Assembly (NCBI GenBank): GCA_038214085.1
Contig: JBBQSF010000026.1
Location: 1 to 26,326, forward strand
Reading direction: 5' to 3'
DNA: 26,326 nucleotides
Source: JBBQSF01 sp038214085
Lineage (GTDB): Bacteria; Bacteroidota; Bacteroidia; Bacteroidales; CG2-30-32-10
The notes beneath the pieces were generated by a model. It worked only from the letters and a program-made list of their open reading frames with translations, was not told the origin of the DNA and ran no database searches. Within the stretch, counting starts at the first letter, position 1. Every line of letters begins with the position of its first letter. A program made the translations under genes and the position numbers. Below, in pieces: positions 7,860-15,900 of this stretch.

Positions 7860-8873
7860 TTATTTTTTGGGTTTGTATTTTGATTTACTCAGAATTACTT
7901 TGGAATCCTGATTTATAAAAAGTTCCTGAAGGGTTACTTCTTTATTTGTTTCCATATATGCACGTATGATTTGCCATCCCACCCATACACCGACTTTCGG
8001 GGGCGATTGTTTTGAGAAAACGGAAGTAAAAGGGCCATCAGACAATAATTTCATAATCATTGTGGTTTCAGAACTGTAAAGCATTTTTTTGTCTATAATA
8101 AACGACCATACGTTGGATTCGTTGGTGGTGCACCAATCCATTTGTTTTGATGTGTATGAAATTTTTATCGAATCGGGTATGTCGGGAAGTGTGGCATCCA
8201 AAAAGTATAGAATTTTTCCTTCATACAAGATATAATCCAGAAAATTCTTGTTTTCCTTACTATTGTCAACTAAAGTATAAGCAATTGCACGCATACAATC
8301 GGGCAAAATAGATTCTTTTCGAAAACGGTAAAGCCTGTAAACAGGTAGCGAAAGCATTTTGTAATTTTTATTTGAAGCCCCCAGATACATATCCAAAGCA
8401 ACAATCATTACACTATCGGCATATTTAACAGGCATTTCTGCGTCCATTCCTGAAACATAAGTAAAAACTTGTGGTGTTTTTTTCTTGGGGTAATAATGCT
8501 TGAAATAACGGAAAGCACTTGTAAATTGCTTTTCGAGATCTGTAAGATCGGGATATTTTTTTATGCAATCATCGTACAGCGTATTAATTAAAGGATCTGT
8601 AAGGTAATTCTTTATCTGAATAACATTGGTGCTGTCCTTAAGGTCACCATCCAAAAAAAATGAATATTTTGGCTTGAGTTTTATTAAATCTTCATTAAGA
8701 TTTTTGAGCCTTACACTGAATAAATCTTTTTCGTAACGGTTTATTTTTACAGTAAAAGTGTCTTCTTTTGCCAGCTCAACCTTTTTTACACGCGAATTTT
8801 CGTTATTGCAATTATTGCACGAAATTGCGATACCCATCAAAAAAATAACGATTAAATAAATTGTTTTGTTCAT
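7860..8873 (-). CDS. gldB: gliding motility lipoprotein GldB
   Basis: A 337-residue lipoprotein. The N-terminus is a type-II signal with lipobox AISC, so the mature protein starts at Cys19. Family features are INRYEKDLF near the mature N-terminus, a central VALDMYLG followed by a Tyr-rich segment, and the C-terminal PPKVGVWVGWQIIRAYM that is typical of GldB. GldB is required for gliding in Flavobacterium and is conserved in Bacteroidetes that have type IX secretion, where it sits on the periplasmic face of a membrane; its exact role is not established. No gldC follows. Instead the next gene on the strand is a CHU_C cargo. It is divergent from a beta-barrel gene. Confidence 0.85.
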   Translation of the reverse strand: MNKTIYLIVIFLMGIAISCNNCNNENSRVKKVELAKEDTFTVKINRYEKDLFSVRLKNLNEDLIKLKPKYSFFLDGDLKDSTNVIQIKNYLTDPLINTLYDDCIKKYPDLTDLEKQFTSAFRYFKHYYPKKKTPQVFTYVSGMDAEMPVKYADSVMIVALDMYLGASNKNYKMLSLPVYRLYRFRKESILPDCMRAIAYTLVDNSKENKNFLDYILYEGKILYFLDATLPDIPDSIKISYTSKQMDWCTTNESNVWSFIIDKKMLYSSETTMIMKLLSDGPFTSVFSKQSPPKVGVWVGWQIIRAYMETNKEVTLQELFINQDSKVILSKSKYKPKK

Positions 8874-8890
8874 TTGTCGAAAATATTTTA

Positions 8891-8909
8891 CAAAAATATA
8901 TTATCTTTG
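8891..8909. promoter_or_regulatory. divergent -7 boxes between gldB and the beta-barrel gene
   Basis: On the minus strand TATTTTTG (8891-8898) faces gldB, 17 bases before its ATG. On the plus strand TATCTTTG (8902-8909) faces the barrel gene, also 17 bases before its ATG at 8927. The two boxes lie back to back within 19 bases, so the promoters should compete or be coordinately controlled. Confidence 0.5.
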
Positions 8910-8926
8910 AAGCAAAATTCAAAAAT

Positions 8927-9682
8927 ATGAAAAAGATAGCAATTTTTACATTCTTATTTTCCATTTTATTTCTTTGCAAAACTGTTAATGCTCAGGAGGA
9001 TGAAAATAATCTTAAAAATTTTAGGTTTGGATTGCACGCCATCCCTGCAATTGCTTGGTATAAACCTGATGTTGTAAAATCCTTTTCTTCTTCGGGGAGC
9101 CAGCTAAAGTTTGCGTATGGTCTAGCTACAGAATTCCGCTTAAATAAAGTAGCTTCTTTTGCAACTGGAATTAATATCAGTTATTCTGGTGGCGGCTTAA
9201 ATTTCCTTGATGATTCTGTTCATTATGAAGTAGTTACTGATTCAAAAACTGATATTTTTTATATCAAGGAAAGAATATTTAACACAATATATGCAGATAT
9301 TCCCATTACTTTAAAAATGAAAACTCCAGAAATCGGAGCGATGACCTATTTCGGACAATTCGGAGTAAATATGGGGATTCGCACCAAAGCGCGAGCAACA
9401 GATAAAGTAATCGTTAATAATCCCTCTGGGCCTGAAGTTACTCAGGACAATGTGGACATCACTAAAGATATAAGTTTTGTGCAGTTGGGATTGAATGTTG
9501 GGCTTGGTGCTGAATACAATCTTGCTGGCAGTACTTCGCTTGTTTTCAGCGTAAATTATCATAACGGATTTACCAATATCACCCAAAAAGAATCTGATTA
9601 TTTAAAGGACAAAAAAGGAAATCCTTTAAAGTTAGACAACCAGTCCAATTATTTCTCAGTAACTGTTGGTGTGTTATTTTAA
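8927..9682 (+). CDS. outer-membrane beta-barrel protein (PorT-like family)
   Basis: A 251-residue protein. A signal peptide runs to VNA at residue 22, leaving a mature N-terminus QEDE. The body is made of amphipathic beta strands with glycine-rich turns (LGLNVGLGAEYNLAG, FATGINISYSGGGL) and ends in an aromatic residue (VTVGVLF), the outer-membrane insertion signal. It resembles the OMP beta-barrel 2 / PorT-like proteins of Bacteroidetes. PorT itself is a type IX secretion component of similar length, but the barrel fold alone does not prove orthology. ATG 8927 is chosen because it starts the signal peptide; an in-frame ATG at 8861 would overlap gldB and sit upstream of the -7 box. The neighbour gldB supports a link to secretion or gliding. 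Confidence 0.75.
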   Translation: MKKIAIFTFLFSILFLCKTVNAQEDENNLKNFRFGLHAIPAIAWYKPDVVKSFSSSGSQLKFAYGLATEFRLNKVASFATGINISYSGGGLNFLDDSVHYEVVTDSKTDIFYIKERIFNTIYADIPITLKMKTPEIGAMTYFGQFGVNMGIRTKARATDKVIVNNPSGPEVTQDNVDITKDISFVQLGLNVGLGAEYNLAGSTSLVFSVNYHNGFTNITQKESDYLKDKKGNPLKLDNQSNYFSVTVGVLF

Positions 9683-9703
9683 TTCATAGATACTTCACAT
9701 AAT

Positions 9704-9738
9704 CCCGGTTCTCTTTGGAGCCGGGTTTTTTATTTTTT
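9704..9738 (+). terminator. rho-independent terminator of the beta-barrel gene
   Basis: CCCGGTTC (9704-9711) pairs with GAGCCGGG (9718-9725) around TCTTTG, with one G-U pair, followed by TTTTTTATTTTTT. It ends only 7 bases before the nadE start codon. Confidence 0.9.
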
Positions 9739-9745
9739 GTAAACC

Positions 9746-11383
9746 ATGAAAATAGCATTAGCTCAGCTTAACTTTCACATTGGCAATTTTGAACAGAATA
9801 CCCAAAAAATCCTTACCAGCATTGCCCTCGCAAAAAAGGAACATGCCGATCTGATTGTTTTTCCCGAGATGGCCATTTGTGGTTATCCGCCTAGAGATTT
9901 TCTGAGTTATAATGATTTTATCAAAAAAAGCATTGCAGCAGTTGAGCACATTGCGACATATTGTGAAGGAATAGCTGCCATTATTGGTTCCCCCGATTTT
10001 AACACCAATCCCAAAGGAAAAGATTTGAATAATTCTGCATTTTTCATTAACAACGGAAAAATTGAAAAAAAAATCAACAAAACGCTTCTTCCCAACTATG
10101 ATATTTTCGAAGAATACCGCTACTTTGAACCCAATACACAATTTGAAGTAATAGAATATAAAAACCAAAGAATTGCACTCACAATTTGCGAGGATCTCTG
10201 GAATGTGGGCGTTAATCCGCTATACACTGTAAATCCAATGGATGAACTAATAAAGCAGCATCCAGATATAATCCTCAATATTGCAGCATCTCCATTTAGT
10301 TACCAACAGGAAAAAACACGGAAAGAAATACTTGCGAAAAACGCCAGAGAATATAATCTTCCCGTTTTATATGTAAACCATGTCGGCGCTCAAACAGAAC
10401 TCATTTTTGATGGCGGCTCGCTTGTGATGAATGCCAAAGGCGAATTGGTAAAGGAATTGAAATATTTTGATGAGGATTTTTGTGTAATTAACACAGACGA
10501 AATAGATGCTTCTGAACAAATTTCAGAATCAGAAAATAACATTGAAGCAGAATTGATTCATAATGCATTGGTATGTGGAATTAAGAACTATTTTCAGAAA
10601 CTAGGCTTTACAAAGGCAATTCTTGGTTTATCCGGAGGCATAGATTCGGCAGTTACACTGGTTCTTGCAGAAAAAGCCTTGGGAAAAGAAAATGTAAAGG
10701 CATTGTTGTTGCCTTCGCAGTTTTCGTCAGATCATTCCATTAATGATGCAAAGCAACTTGCCGAAACCATTGGTGTTTCGTACGAAGTCGTTTCTATAGA
10801 AGAAACCTTTAAAGCTTTTGAAAGCACCTTGAATCCATATTTCAAAGGGTTGCCCTTCAACCTTGCCGAAGAAAATATTCAGGCGCGTATCCGTGCTGTT
10901 TTGCTGATGGCTTTTTCGAATAAATTTGGCTATATTTTATTGAATACTTCAAATAAAAGTGAAGCAGCAGTGGGTTATGGAACACTTTACGGTGATATGT
11001 GTGGCGGTTTGTCGGTACTTGGCGATGTATATAAAACTCAGGTGTATAATCTTGCAGCTTATATAAATAGAGAAAACGAAATTATTCCAATTAATTCAAT
11101 TCTCAAACCGCCTTCGGCAGAACTGCGCCCTGATCAAAAAGACTCCGATTCACTACCCGAATATGATATTCTAGATAAATTGCTTTACCAGTATATTGAA
11201 TTGTCAAAGGATCCAGAAGAAATAATTTCAATGGGGTTTGATAAATCCATGGTAGAAAAAGTACTTCGAATGGTAAATTCCAACGAATGGAAAAGGTACC
11301 AAACAGCACCAATACTAAGAGTTTCAACTAAGGCATTCGGTATGGGTCGTAGAATGCCAATTGCGGCAAAGTACCTGATATAA
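9746..11383 (+). CDS. nadE: glutamine-dependent NAD+ synthetase
   Basis: A 545-residue two-domain enzyme that turns nicotinate adenine dinucleotide into NAD+ using ATP and ammonia from glutamine. The N-terminal nitrilase-type glutaminase has the Glu-Lys-Cys triad at Glu41 (VFPEMAICGYPPRD), Lys112 (NKTLLPNYDIF) and Cys148 (TICEDLWNVG). The C-terminal synthetase has the ATP pyrophosphatase P-loop LSGGIDSA at about 295-302, NTSNKSEAAVGYGTLYGDM and PPSAELRPDQKDSDSLP. Length matches the compact Bacteroidetes/alphaproteobacterial type. The ATG follows a terminator by a few bases. It converges with the gene at 11398. Confidence 0.95.
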   Translation: MKIALAQLNFHIGNFEQNTQKILTSIALAKKEHADLIVFPEMAICGYPPRDFLSYNDFIKKSIAAVEHIATYCEGIAAIIGSPDFNTNPKGKDLNNSAFFINNGKIEKKINKTLLPNYDIFEEYRYFEPNTQFEVIEYKNQRIALTICEDLWNVGVNPLYTVNPMDELIKQHPDIILNIAASPFSYQQEKTRKEILAKNAREYNLPVLYVNHVGAQTELIFDGGSLVMNAKGELVKELKYFDEDFCVINTDEIDASEQISESENNIEAELIHNALVCGIKNYFQKLGFTKAILGLSGGIDSAVTLVLAEKALGKENVKALLLPSQFSSDHSINDAKQLAETIGVSYEVVSIEETFKAFESTLNPYFKGLPFNLAEENIQARIRAVLLMAFSNKFGYILLNTSNKSEAAVGYGTLYGDMCGGLSVLGDVYKTQVYNLAAYINRENEIIPINSILKPPSAELRPDQKDSDSLPEYDILDKLLYQYIELSKDPEEIISMGFDKSMVEKVLRMVNSNEWKRYQTAPILRVSTKAFGMGRRMPIAAKYLI

Positions 11384-11397
11384 TAAATGATATCGGC

Positions 11398-12117
11398 TTA
11401 TTCAACATAAAATTTCCAGGAACAGTAATAATCTTCTGGGTGTTCATCGGGTGGGCAACAAATGCATCGTGTTTTTATTCTATTGTCAATTGCTGAAGCA
11501 AAAGTAGGATATTCGCTCAAGCCTGCCGATTTGCAAGGATAATCAGTCAATCCTTTTCGTTTGCGGGCAGATTGAACCCTGCAGTCGTTCATTTGAAAAA
11601 TAAAACTGTTGGCAGTTTCTTCTACTATCGATTGTTTATTTACAAAGGCATACAGCCTAAATTGCAAGGCTCTTTTCAATCCTTCAAGTCCTGAATTTTC
11701 GGGAATACTTACCAAGCGTTTGATTGACCAGGCTTCAAAAGGAGAAAATTGTTCCCAGCAGGAATCATTGCACTTTTTAGCTGTTTCCATACCAAATTTA
11801 TTTTCCACAGTCTGAAACCAGATGCCATCATTTGCAAGCCAATTAATTGCAAGTGCTTCTGTTAAATCTTCGATTTTGTTGTCAGGAACTTCTTTCAGCG
11901 AATCAGGGCTATTATCAATAATTTGAAAACCGATTACTTTTGAAAGTCTTTTCATCTGAACTTCTTGGCTAATATTGTTTACCGAATCCATTATCCTATA
12001 TGCGCTTTCTTTGCCAAGAAATTTAGAAACCTCAGCAAACCACATGGCATGGTGCATTGAAATTCGGTGTAAAAAATCAATGATTAATTTGATTTTAAAA
12101 GGAGTGTTATTTTCCAT
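11398..12117 (-). CDS. conserved hypothetical protein with Cys-rich C-terminus (DUF6125-like)
   Basis: A 239-residue soluble protein without signal peptide or membrane helix. The N-terminal part is helical (FLHRISMHHAMWFAEV). The C-terminal ~80 residues hold seven cysteines in a characteristic order: NDCRVQSARKRKGL, YPCKSAGL, TRCICCPPDEH and YYCSW, plus an upstream CNDSCW. I associate this pattern with a conserved family (DUF6125) found in anaerobes. The cysteines and nearby His could bind a metal or an iron-sulfur cluster, but that is inference and the function is unknown. It follows buk on the same strand behind a hairpin, with almost no room for a promoter, so it may belong to the ptb-buk unit through read-through. 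Confidence 0.6.
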   Translation of the reverse strand: MENNTPFKIKLIIDFLHRISMHHAMWFAEVSKFLGKESAYRIMDSVNNISQEVQMKRLSKVIGFQIIDNSPDSLKEVPDNKIEDLTEALAINWLANDGIWFQTVENKFGMETAKKCNDSCWEQFSPFEAWSIKRLVSIPENSGLEGLKRALQFRLYAFVNKQSIVEETANSFIFQMNDCRVQSARKRKGLTDYPCKSAGLSEYPTFASAIDNRIKTRCICCPPDEHPEDYYCSWKFYVE

Positions 12118-12124
12118 AAATTAC

Positions 12125-12155
12125 AAAAAAGAGGCTGTTCGTTTATTGAACAGCC
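12125..12155 (-). terminator. terminator downstream of buk
   Basis: GGCTGTTC (12133-12140) and GAACAGCC (12148-12155) form a perfect 8-bp stem with a 7-base loop. On the minus strand a TCTTTTTTG tail follows. It ends 7 bases before the ATG of the next gene. Confidence 0.85.
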
Positions 12156-12175
12156 CCAATGATAAATATAAAACA

Positions 12176-13249
12176 TTAAACATATTCTTTTACTTCCACT
12201 TCGCCGCTGAGAACAAGAAATCCATTAAGTGCCAAGGCTTCCATTTCGCCTTCGCCCGGATAAATCCGAACTGGACCAATGTGTTTAACGCGTTCGGTGA
12301 TATCGTCAACAATCATTGCGCCGTAAGCAATTCCACCGGTTAGAAGAATTCCGTCAACTTCGCCTTTAAGCACAGTGCTTAGTGCCCCTATTTCCTTTGC
12401 AACCTGATATGACATTGCATTGTAAATCAATTTTGCAAACTGGTCACCATCCTCAATACGCTTCTCTATATCAATAGCATCGCTGGTTCCAAGGTACGCT
12501 GATAGGCCTCCTTTTCCTTTGATTTTTTTCAGAATCTCAGCTTTGGTGAATTTTTCTGAAAAACACAATTCCACAAGCTGACCCACAGGCAATCCACCAC
12601 TACGTTCGGGCGACATTGGGCCATCGCCATTAAGGCCGTTATTCACATCGATAATTCTTCCCTTTTGATGTGCTCCGACAGAAATTCCTCCACCCATGTG
12701 CGCAACAATAACATTGATTTCTTCGTAATGGGTACCGCTGTCGCGGGCAAAAGTGCGAGCAACAGCACGCTGGTTAAGGGTGTGCAGAAAGCTTTTGCGT
12801 GGAAGTTCTGGCATTCCTGAAATGCGTGCAATTTCATCAAGTTCGTCCACACATGTAGGATCAACAATTATTGCAATAACATTGTTGCCGATTTCTTTAG
12901 CGATTTCAAAAGCAATCAGACCTCCCAGGTTGGATTCATGCTCACCCATTGGATGGTGAATATCATAAATCATTTTTTCATTAACCTTATAAACACCGCC
13001 AGCAATTGGTTTCAGAAGGCCTCCACGACCAACAACGATATTGATTTTTTTTATATCGATATCATTTTTCGTAAGTTCTTCGGTAATGGTATTTTTTCTG
13101 AATTCAAACTGATCCGGAATTTTTTCAAATTGATGTATTGTTTCCTGAGCGTGTTTGATATTGGTAAGAAAAATCTGCTTACGGTTATCATACACCGCAA
13201 TTTTTGTTGAGGTTGATCCAGGGTTAATAGCGAGAATCAGCTGATTCAT
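12176..13249 (-). CDS. buk: butyrate kinase
   Basis: A 357-residue acetokinase-superfamily enzyme that converts butyryl-phosphate (or branched-chain acyl phosphates) and ADP to the acid and ATP. The phosphate-binding loop INPGSTSTKIAVYDN starts at about residue 8. GRGGLLKPIAGGVYKVN and MGGGISVGAH (then MSPERSGGLP) are diagnostic for butyrate kinase rather than acetate kinase, and LLTGGIAYG forms the second nucleotide site. ATG 13249 gives the normal family length. An ATG at 13285 would overlap the ptb stop and add 12 non-conserved residues. It lies 25 bases after ptb and forms with it the substrate-level phosphorylation pair. The enzyme could serve valine, leucine or isoleucine fermentation as well as butyrate. 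Confidence 0.93.
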   Translation of the reverse strand: MNQLILAINPGSTSTKIAVYDNRKQIFLTNIKHAQETIHQFEKIPDQFEFRKNTITEELTKNDIDIKKINIVVGRGGLLKPIAGGVYKVNEKMIYDIHHPMGEHESNLGGLIAFEIAKEIGNNVIAIIVDPTCVDELDEIARISGMPELPRKSFLHTLNQRAVARTFARDSGTHYEEINVIVAHMGGGISVGAHQKGRIIDVNNGLNGDGPMSPERSGGLPVGQLVELCFSEKFTKAEILKKIKGKGGLSAYLGTSDAIDIEKRIEDGDQFAKLIYNAMSYQVAKEIGALSTVLKGEVDGILLTGGIAYGAMIVDDITERVKHIGPVRIYPGEGEMEALALNGFLVLSGEVEVKEYV

Positions 13250-13274
13250 AAAAAAATATTGAATTAAATTAATA

Positions 13275-14183
13275 CTATTTGGCAATCATTGCTGCGAGAG
13301 CTATGGAATATAACTTTGTGAGCTCACTATCGCCACGGGATGTAAGAATTGCAGGAACTTTTGCGCCAAAAACAACAGCTCCGAGTTCTCCCTTGCAAAG
13401 TTTGGTATTTGTTTTAAAGAAAACATTACCAGATTCGATATTCGGGAATAGAATTGCATCAGCATCACCACCCACAGGGCTTTTAATTTTTTTAATTTCG
13501 CAACTTTCCTTATCAATAGCTACATCCAGAGCAAGAGGTCCATCAATTATGGCGCCTTTAATCTGTCCGCGATCAGCCATTTTCGAAATAATAGCAGCAT
13601 CTACACATGCAGGCATACCTGCCGACATTTGTTCGGTGGCAGCAAGCAAAGCAATTTTTGGTTCATCAATACCAAGGGCTTTTGATGTACGAATGAGGTA
13701 ATTAACTATGGCAATTTTTTGCTTGAGGTCCGGCAACGGAATAATAGCCACGTCAGAAACTACAAGCAGTTTGTGATAATTTGGAGTTTCAATTACAGAA
13801 ACATGGCTAAGGATTGCATTCGGGCTTTCCATAATGCCTTTTTCTTTGTTTAGAATTGCACGCATGTACTTGTCGGTACTCACGAGACCTTTCATGAGAA
13901 TTTTTCCTTCTCCAGCATTGATAAGGGCTACAGCCTTCTCCGTTGCTTTTACTTCATCGGCTTCTTGAACAATTGTAAACTTCGTTACGTCATAATTGTG
14001 TTCGGCACAAACTTTTTTAATCGTTTCCTCGTCGCCAACAAGTGTTGCATCAATAAGTCCCCTTTCTACAGCAGCATAAACAGCCCCGATAGTGTGTGAG
14101 TCGTTTGCATAAGCTGCAACTAATCTTTTTTTCTCTTTGCTTTTCAGCACATCAAACATTTGTGCTAATTTGGTGATAGTCAT
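13275..14183 (-). CDS. ptb: phosphate butyryltransferase
   Basis: A 302-residue member of the phosphate acyltransferase family. It swaps CoA for phosphate on butyryl-CoA or similar acyl-CoA, giving the acyl-phosphate that butyrate kinase uses. Characteristic stretches are ILMKGLVSTDKYMRAILNK (about residues 95-113), LSHVSVIETPNYHKLLVVSD, MPACVDAAIISKMADRGQI and GPLALDVAI, with VGGDADAILFPNIESGN near the C-terminus. The length is typical of Ptb rather than the longer Pta. It is the first gene of the ptb-buk operon and has an unusually strong Shine-Dalgarno site. Confidence 0.93.
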   Translation of the reverse strand: MTITKLAQMFDVLKSKEKKRLVAAYANDSHTIGAVYAAVERGLIDATLVGDEETIKKVCAEHNYDVTKFTIVQEADEVKATEKAVALINAGEGKILMKGLVSTDKYMRAILNKEKGIMESPNAILSHVSVIETPNYHKLLVVSDVAIIPLPDLKQKIAIVNYLIRTSKALGIDEPKIALLAATEQMSAGMPACVDAAIISKMADRGQIKGAIIDGPLALDVAIDKESCEIKKIKSPVGGDADAILFPNIESGNVFFKTNTKLCKGELGAVVFGAKVPAILTSRGDSELTKLYSIALAAMIAK

Positions 14184-14187
14184 GATT

Positions 14188-14194
14188 TCCTCCG
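14188..14194 (-). promoter_or_regulatory. strong Shine-Dalgarno site of ptb
   Basis: The minus strand reads CCGGAGGAAATCATG: GGAGG five bases before the ptb start. Most genes in this window have A-rich leaders without such a site. It fixes the start at 14183 and suggests high translation. Confidence 0.7.
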
Positions 14195-14308
14195 GTTTTT
14201 TATAATGTTAAGAACGTATATTTTATTGTTTGCTAAAATATAAAAAACCTTTCACAAAAAAGGGGTAATTTAATATTTTATCAAATTATACCTAACTGTT
14301 TGTGAAAA

Positions 14309-14320
14309 GTTCGACCGAAC
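14309..14320. promoter_or_regulatory. 12-bp perfect dyad upstream of ptb
   Basis: GTTCG-AC-CGAAC is a perfect inverted repeat in the 168-base gap between the M64 gene stop and ptb. It may be an operator for ptb-buk, or a weak terminator for the M64 gene, since the minus strand continues with TTTT. The loop is too short for a strong hairpin. Confidence 0.3.
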
Positions 14321-14351
14321 AGCCAAAAAGGGTTATATAATTAAGTATTTT

Positions 14352-15629
14352 TTACTTCGAATAGTGATCAATCATCTTCACAATAGCAGCCCGACAAACC
14401 GGGCAAAAATTATTATAAGAAATGGATTTCATTGTGCAGTCGTACATTGGCCGGTACACCCCTTTTGCCATATATCCACCTCCTTCAAAAACCCCTACTT
14501 TTTTCTTGTATTGTTCTTCATCAGGTGTTGGAATGGGAACGCTTTTCGGAACCATTTTCTTCCATTTTACATTAAAATTTACCATTGTGGTAATATTGGG
14601 TTCCCATGGTTCAACCGTAAGCGGGTAAAAATCTTCGACCGAAACATCTGAGGTATAGTATTCATCGCCAAGACCGGCAAAGGCATGACCAAATTCGTGT
14701 GTACAGATATAATTTGCATAAATATTATCGGCAGCACATGTTGCATAATAATTATAAATGCCTCCTCCTCCATATTTATTGGTGTTTACCATTACAAATA
14801 TCTGATCGTAAGGCGCATTTGACGCAAGATCGCGGAGGTTTTTATTGTCGTAGATCATAAGGTAGCGTTCGGAATCAAAAGTATAAAAACTCGAATTGGC
14901 TACAGTTGATTTCCAGATATTATCTCCAGGAATGTCGGTTCCCGATTCTTCCGAAAGTGCTTCAATTGACCAAATATTAAAATTATTTTTGAACTCTTTG
15001 AAAGGAGAACAATTGAGGAAATAATCGGCAAATTTTTTACAGTCTTTTTTCAACTTTGGGAGTTCCTCTTTTGTGTATCCATCAGGAATGATAACAATAT
15101 CAACTTTTGTGGCTGATTCACCATTATTCACAATTTTAAAATTGTTATATTTTGCTCTTTTTTCCTGTGAAATGAAATAATTTTTTGGGTCAATTTTATA
15201 ATCAAATTTTTTATGCCAAATGTTTTTTTTATCTCTGCTAAAAAATTCCAATCTCACTTTAGCTTTGGGGTAAGGCATTACAAAGGTTTCGGAGAATGAG
15301 CGGAATGTGGTTTTTGCTTCACTGGTGCTTTGCCATTCATTAAAAAGTGTTGAATAGCAGTAGGAATATATCAATACATTTGATGCACTATCATAAACCA
15401 GAACCTTGTATTTACCCATATCAAAATTATCGATAAGGTTTGTTTTTGAGCCACCCCAGTAAGGCTCTTTTATTAATTCGTCAATGGAGTATAAGTCAAT
15501 AGTGTCATTCCCAGTATGAATGTAGTCAATCCGAAGTGTTTTATCTAGAAAGTAATCTTCAAAAGCTGCTTTAGAACTTAATGAAAAAGCAAATAAAAAA
15601 ATCAGGGAACCTGCAATAAATGTTTTCAT
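14352..15629 (-). CDS. secreted M64-family (IgA peptidase-like) zinc metallopeptidase
   Basis: A 425-residue exported protein with a signal peptide of about 20-22 residues (ending near SSKAA). The N-terminal part (to ~150) fits the M64 N-terminal beta domain. The peptidase domain begins around NNGESATKVDIVIIPDGYT. The zinc site is HEFGHAFAGLGDEY at 311-324, an HExxH with the family's downstream Gly-Asp-Glu. M64 includes the Clostridium ramosum IgA peptidase, but most Bacteroidetes members have unknown substrates. FCPVCRAAI near the C-terminus is a CxxC. No CHU_C or other type IX sorting domain is present, so it probably stays periplasmic or leaves by another route. It is divergent from tnaA. 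Confidence 0.85.
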   Translation of the reverse strand: MKTFIAGSLIFLFAFSLSSKAAFEDYFLDKTLRIDYIHTGNDTIDLYSIDELIKEPYWGGSKTNLIDNFDMGKYKVLVYDSASNVLIYSYCYSTLFNEWQSTSEAKTTFRSFSETFVMPYPKAKVRLEFFSRDKKNIWHKKFDYKIDPKNYFISQEKRAKYNNFKIVNNGESATKVDIVIIPDGYTKEELPKLKKDCKKFADYFLNCSPFKEFKNNFNIWSIEALSEESGTDIPGDNIWKSTVANSSFYTFDSERYLMIYDNKNLRDLASNAPYDQIFVMVNTNKYGGGGIYNYYATCAADNIYANYICTHEFGHAFAGLGDEYYTSDVSVEDFYPLTVEPWEPNITTMVNFNVKWKKMVPKSVPIPTPDEEQYKKKVGVFEGGGYMAKGVYRPMYDCTMKSISYNNFCPVCRAAIVKMIDHYSK

Positions 15630-15651
15630 AAAAAAGCGTTGTTAATTTTAT

Positions 15652-15659
15652 CAAAAGTA
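15652..15659 (-). promoter_or_regulatory. -7 box for the M64 peptidase gene
   Basis: The minus strand reads TACTTTTG, an exact TAnnTTTG, 22 bases before the ATG at 15629. Confidence 0.4.
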
Positions 15660-15866
15660 CAAAAATCATACAATTTTCCGAATAGGATAGTTTGATGTTA
15701 AAAAAAATATCTAATTTTGAATACAGTTTCAAAAAAGAATGAATTTCTACTTTGTATATATAATAGGTATATTGGCGGCTAAGGTGTTTATAAACATTAA
15801 GGATCGCGACAATTAATATTTTGCAATTTCTTTTTCCCTGAGGGGAATTCCACGAATTATTCATTC

Positions 15867-15890
15867 AAATATCTTATTTTAAATATCTTA
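15867..15890. repeat. AAATATCTTA direct repeat upstream of tnaA
   Basis: Two exact copies of AAATATCTTA (15867-15876 and 15881-15890) are spaced 14 bases apart, just before the tryptophanase start. They could be a regulator binding site or simply AT-rich leader. No TnaC-like leader peptide with a Trp codon was recognised in 15630-15900. Confidence 0.3.
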
Positions 15891-15900
15891 AAAAAAAATT

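Noticed and set aside
9758..10168. 136-codon open frame opposite nadE
   Set aside because: Its Phe/Ile/Cys-rich composition mirrors the glutaminase domain; there is no promoter or conserved motif.
13279..13701. 140-codon open frame on the plus strand opposite ptb
   Set aside because: It is antisense to a clearly conserved enzyme gene, has no recognisable motif, and reads like a frame shadow.
12176..14183. Acetate kinase / phosphotransacetylase (ackA-pta)
   Set aside because: Lengths (357 and 302) and the motifs GRGGLLKPIAGG and ILMKGLVSTDKYMRA are those of butyrate kinase and phosphate butyryltransferase.
15630..15900. TnaC-type leader peptide before tnaA
   Set aside because: No short ORF with a Trp codon and a following pause context was found; only an AT-rich direct repeat is visible.
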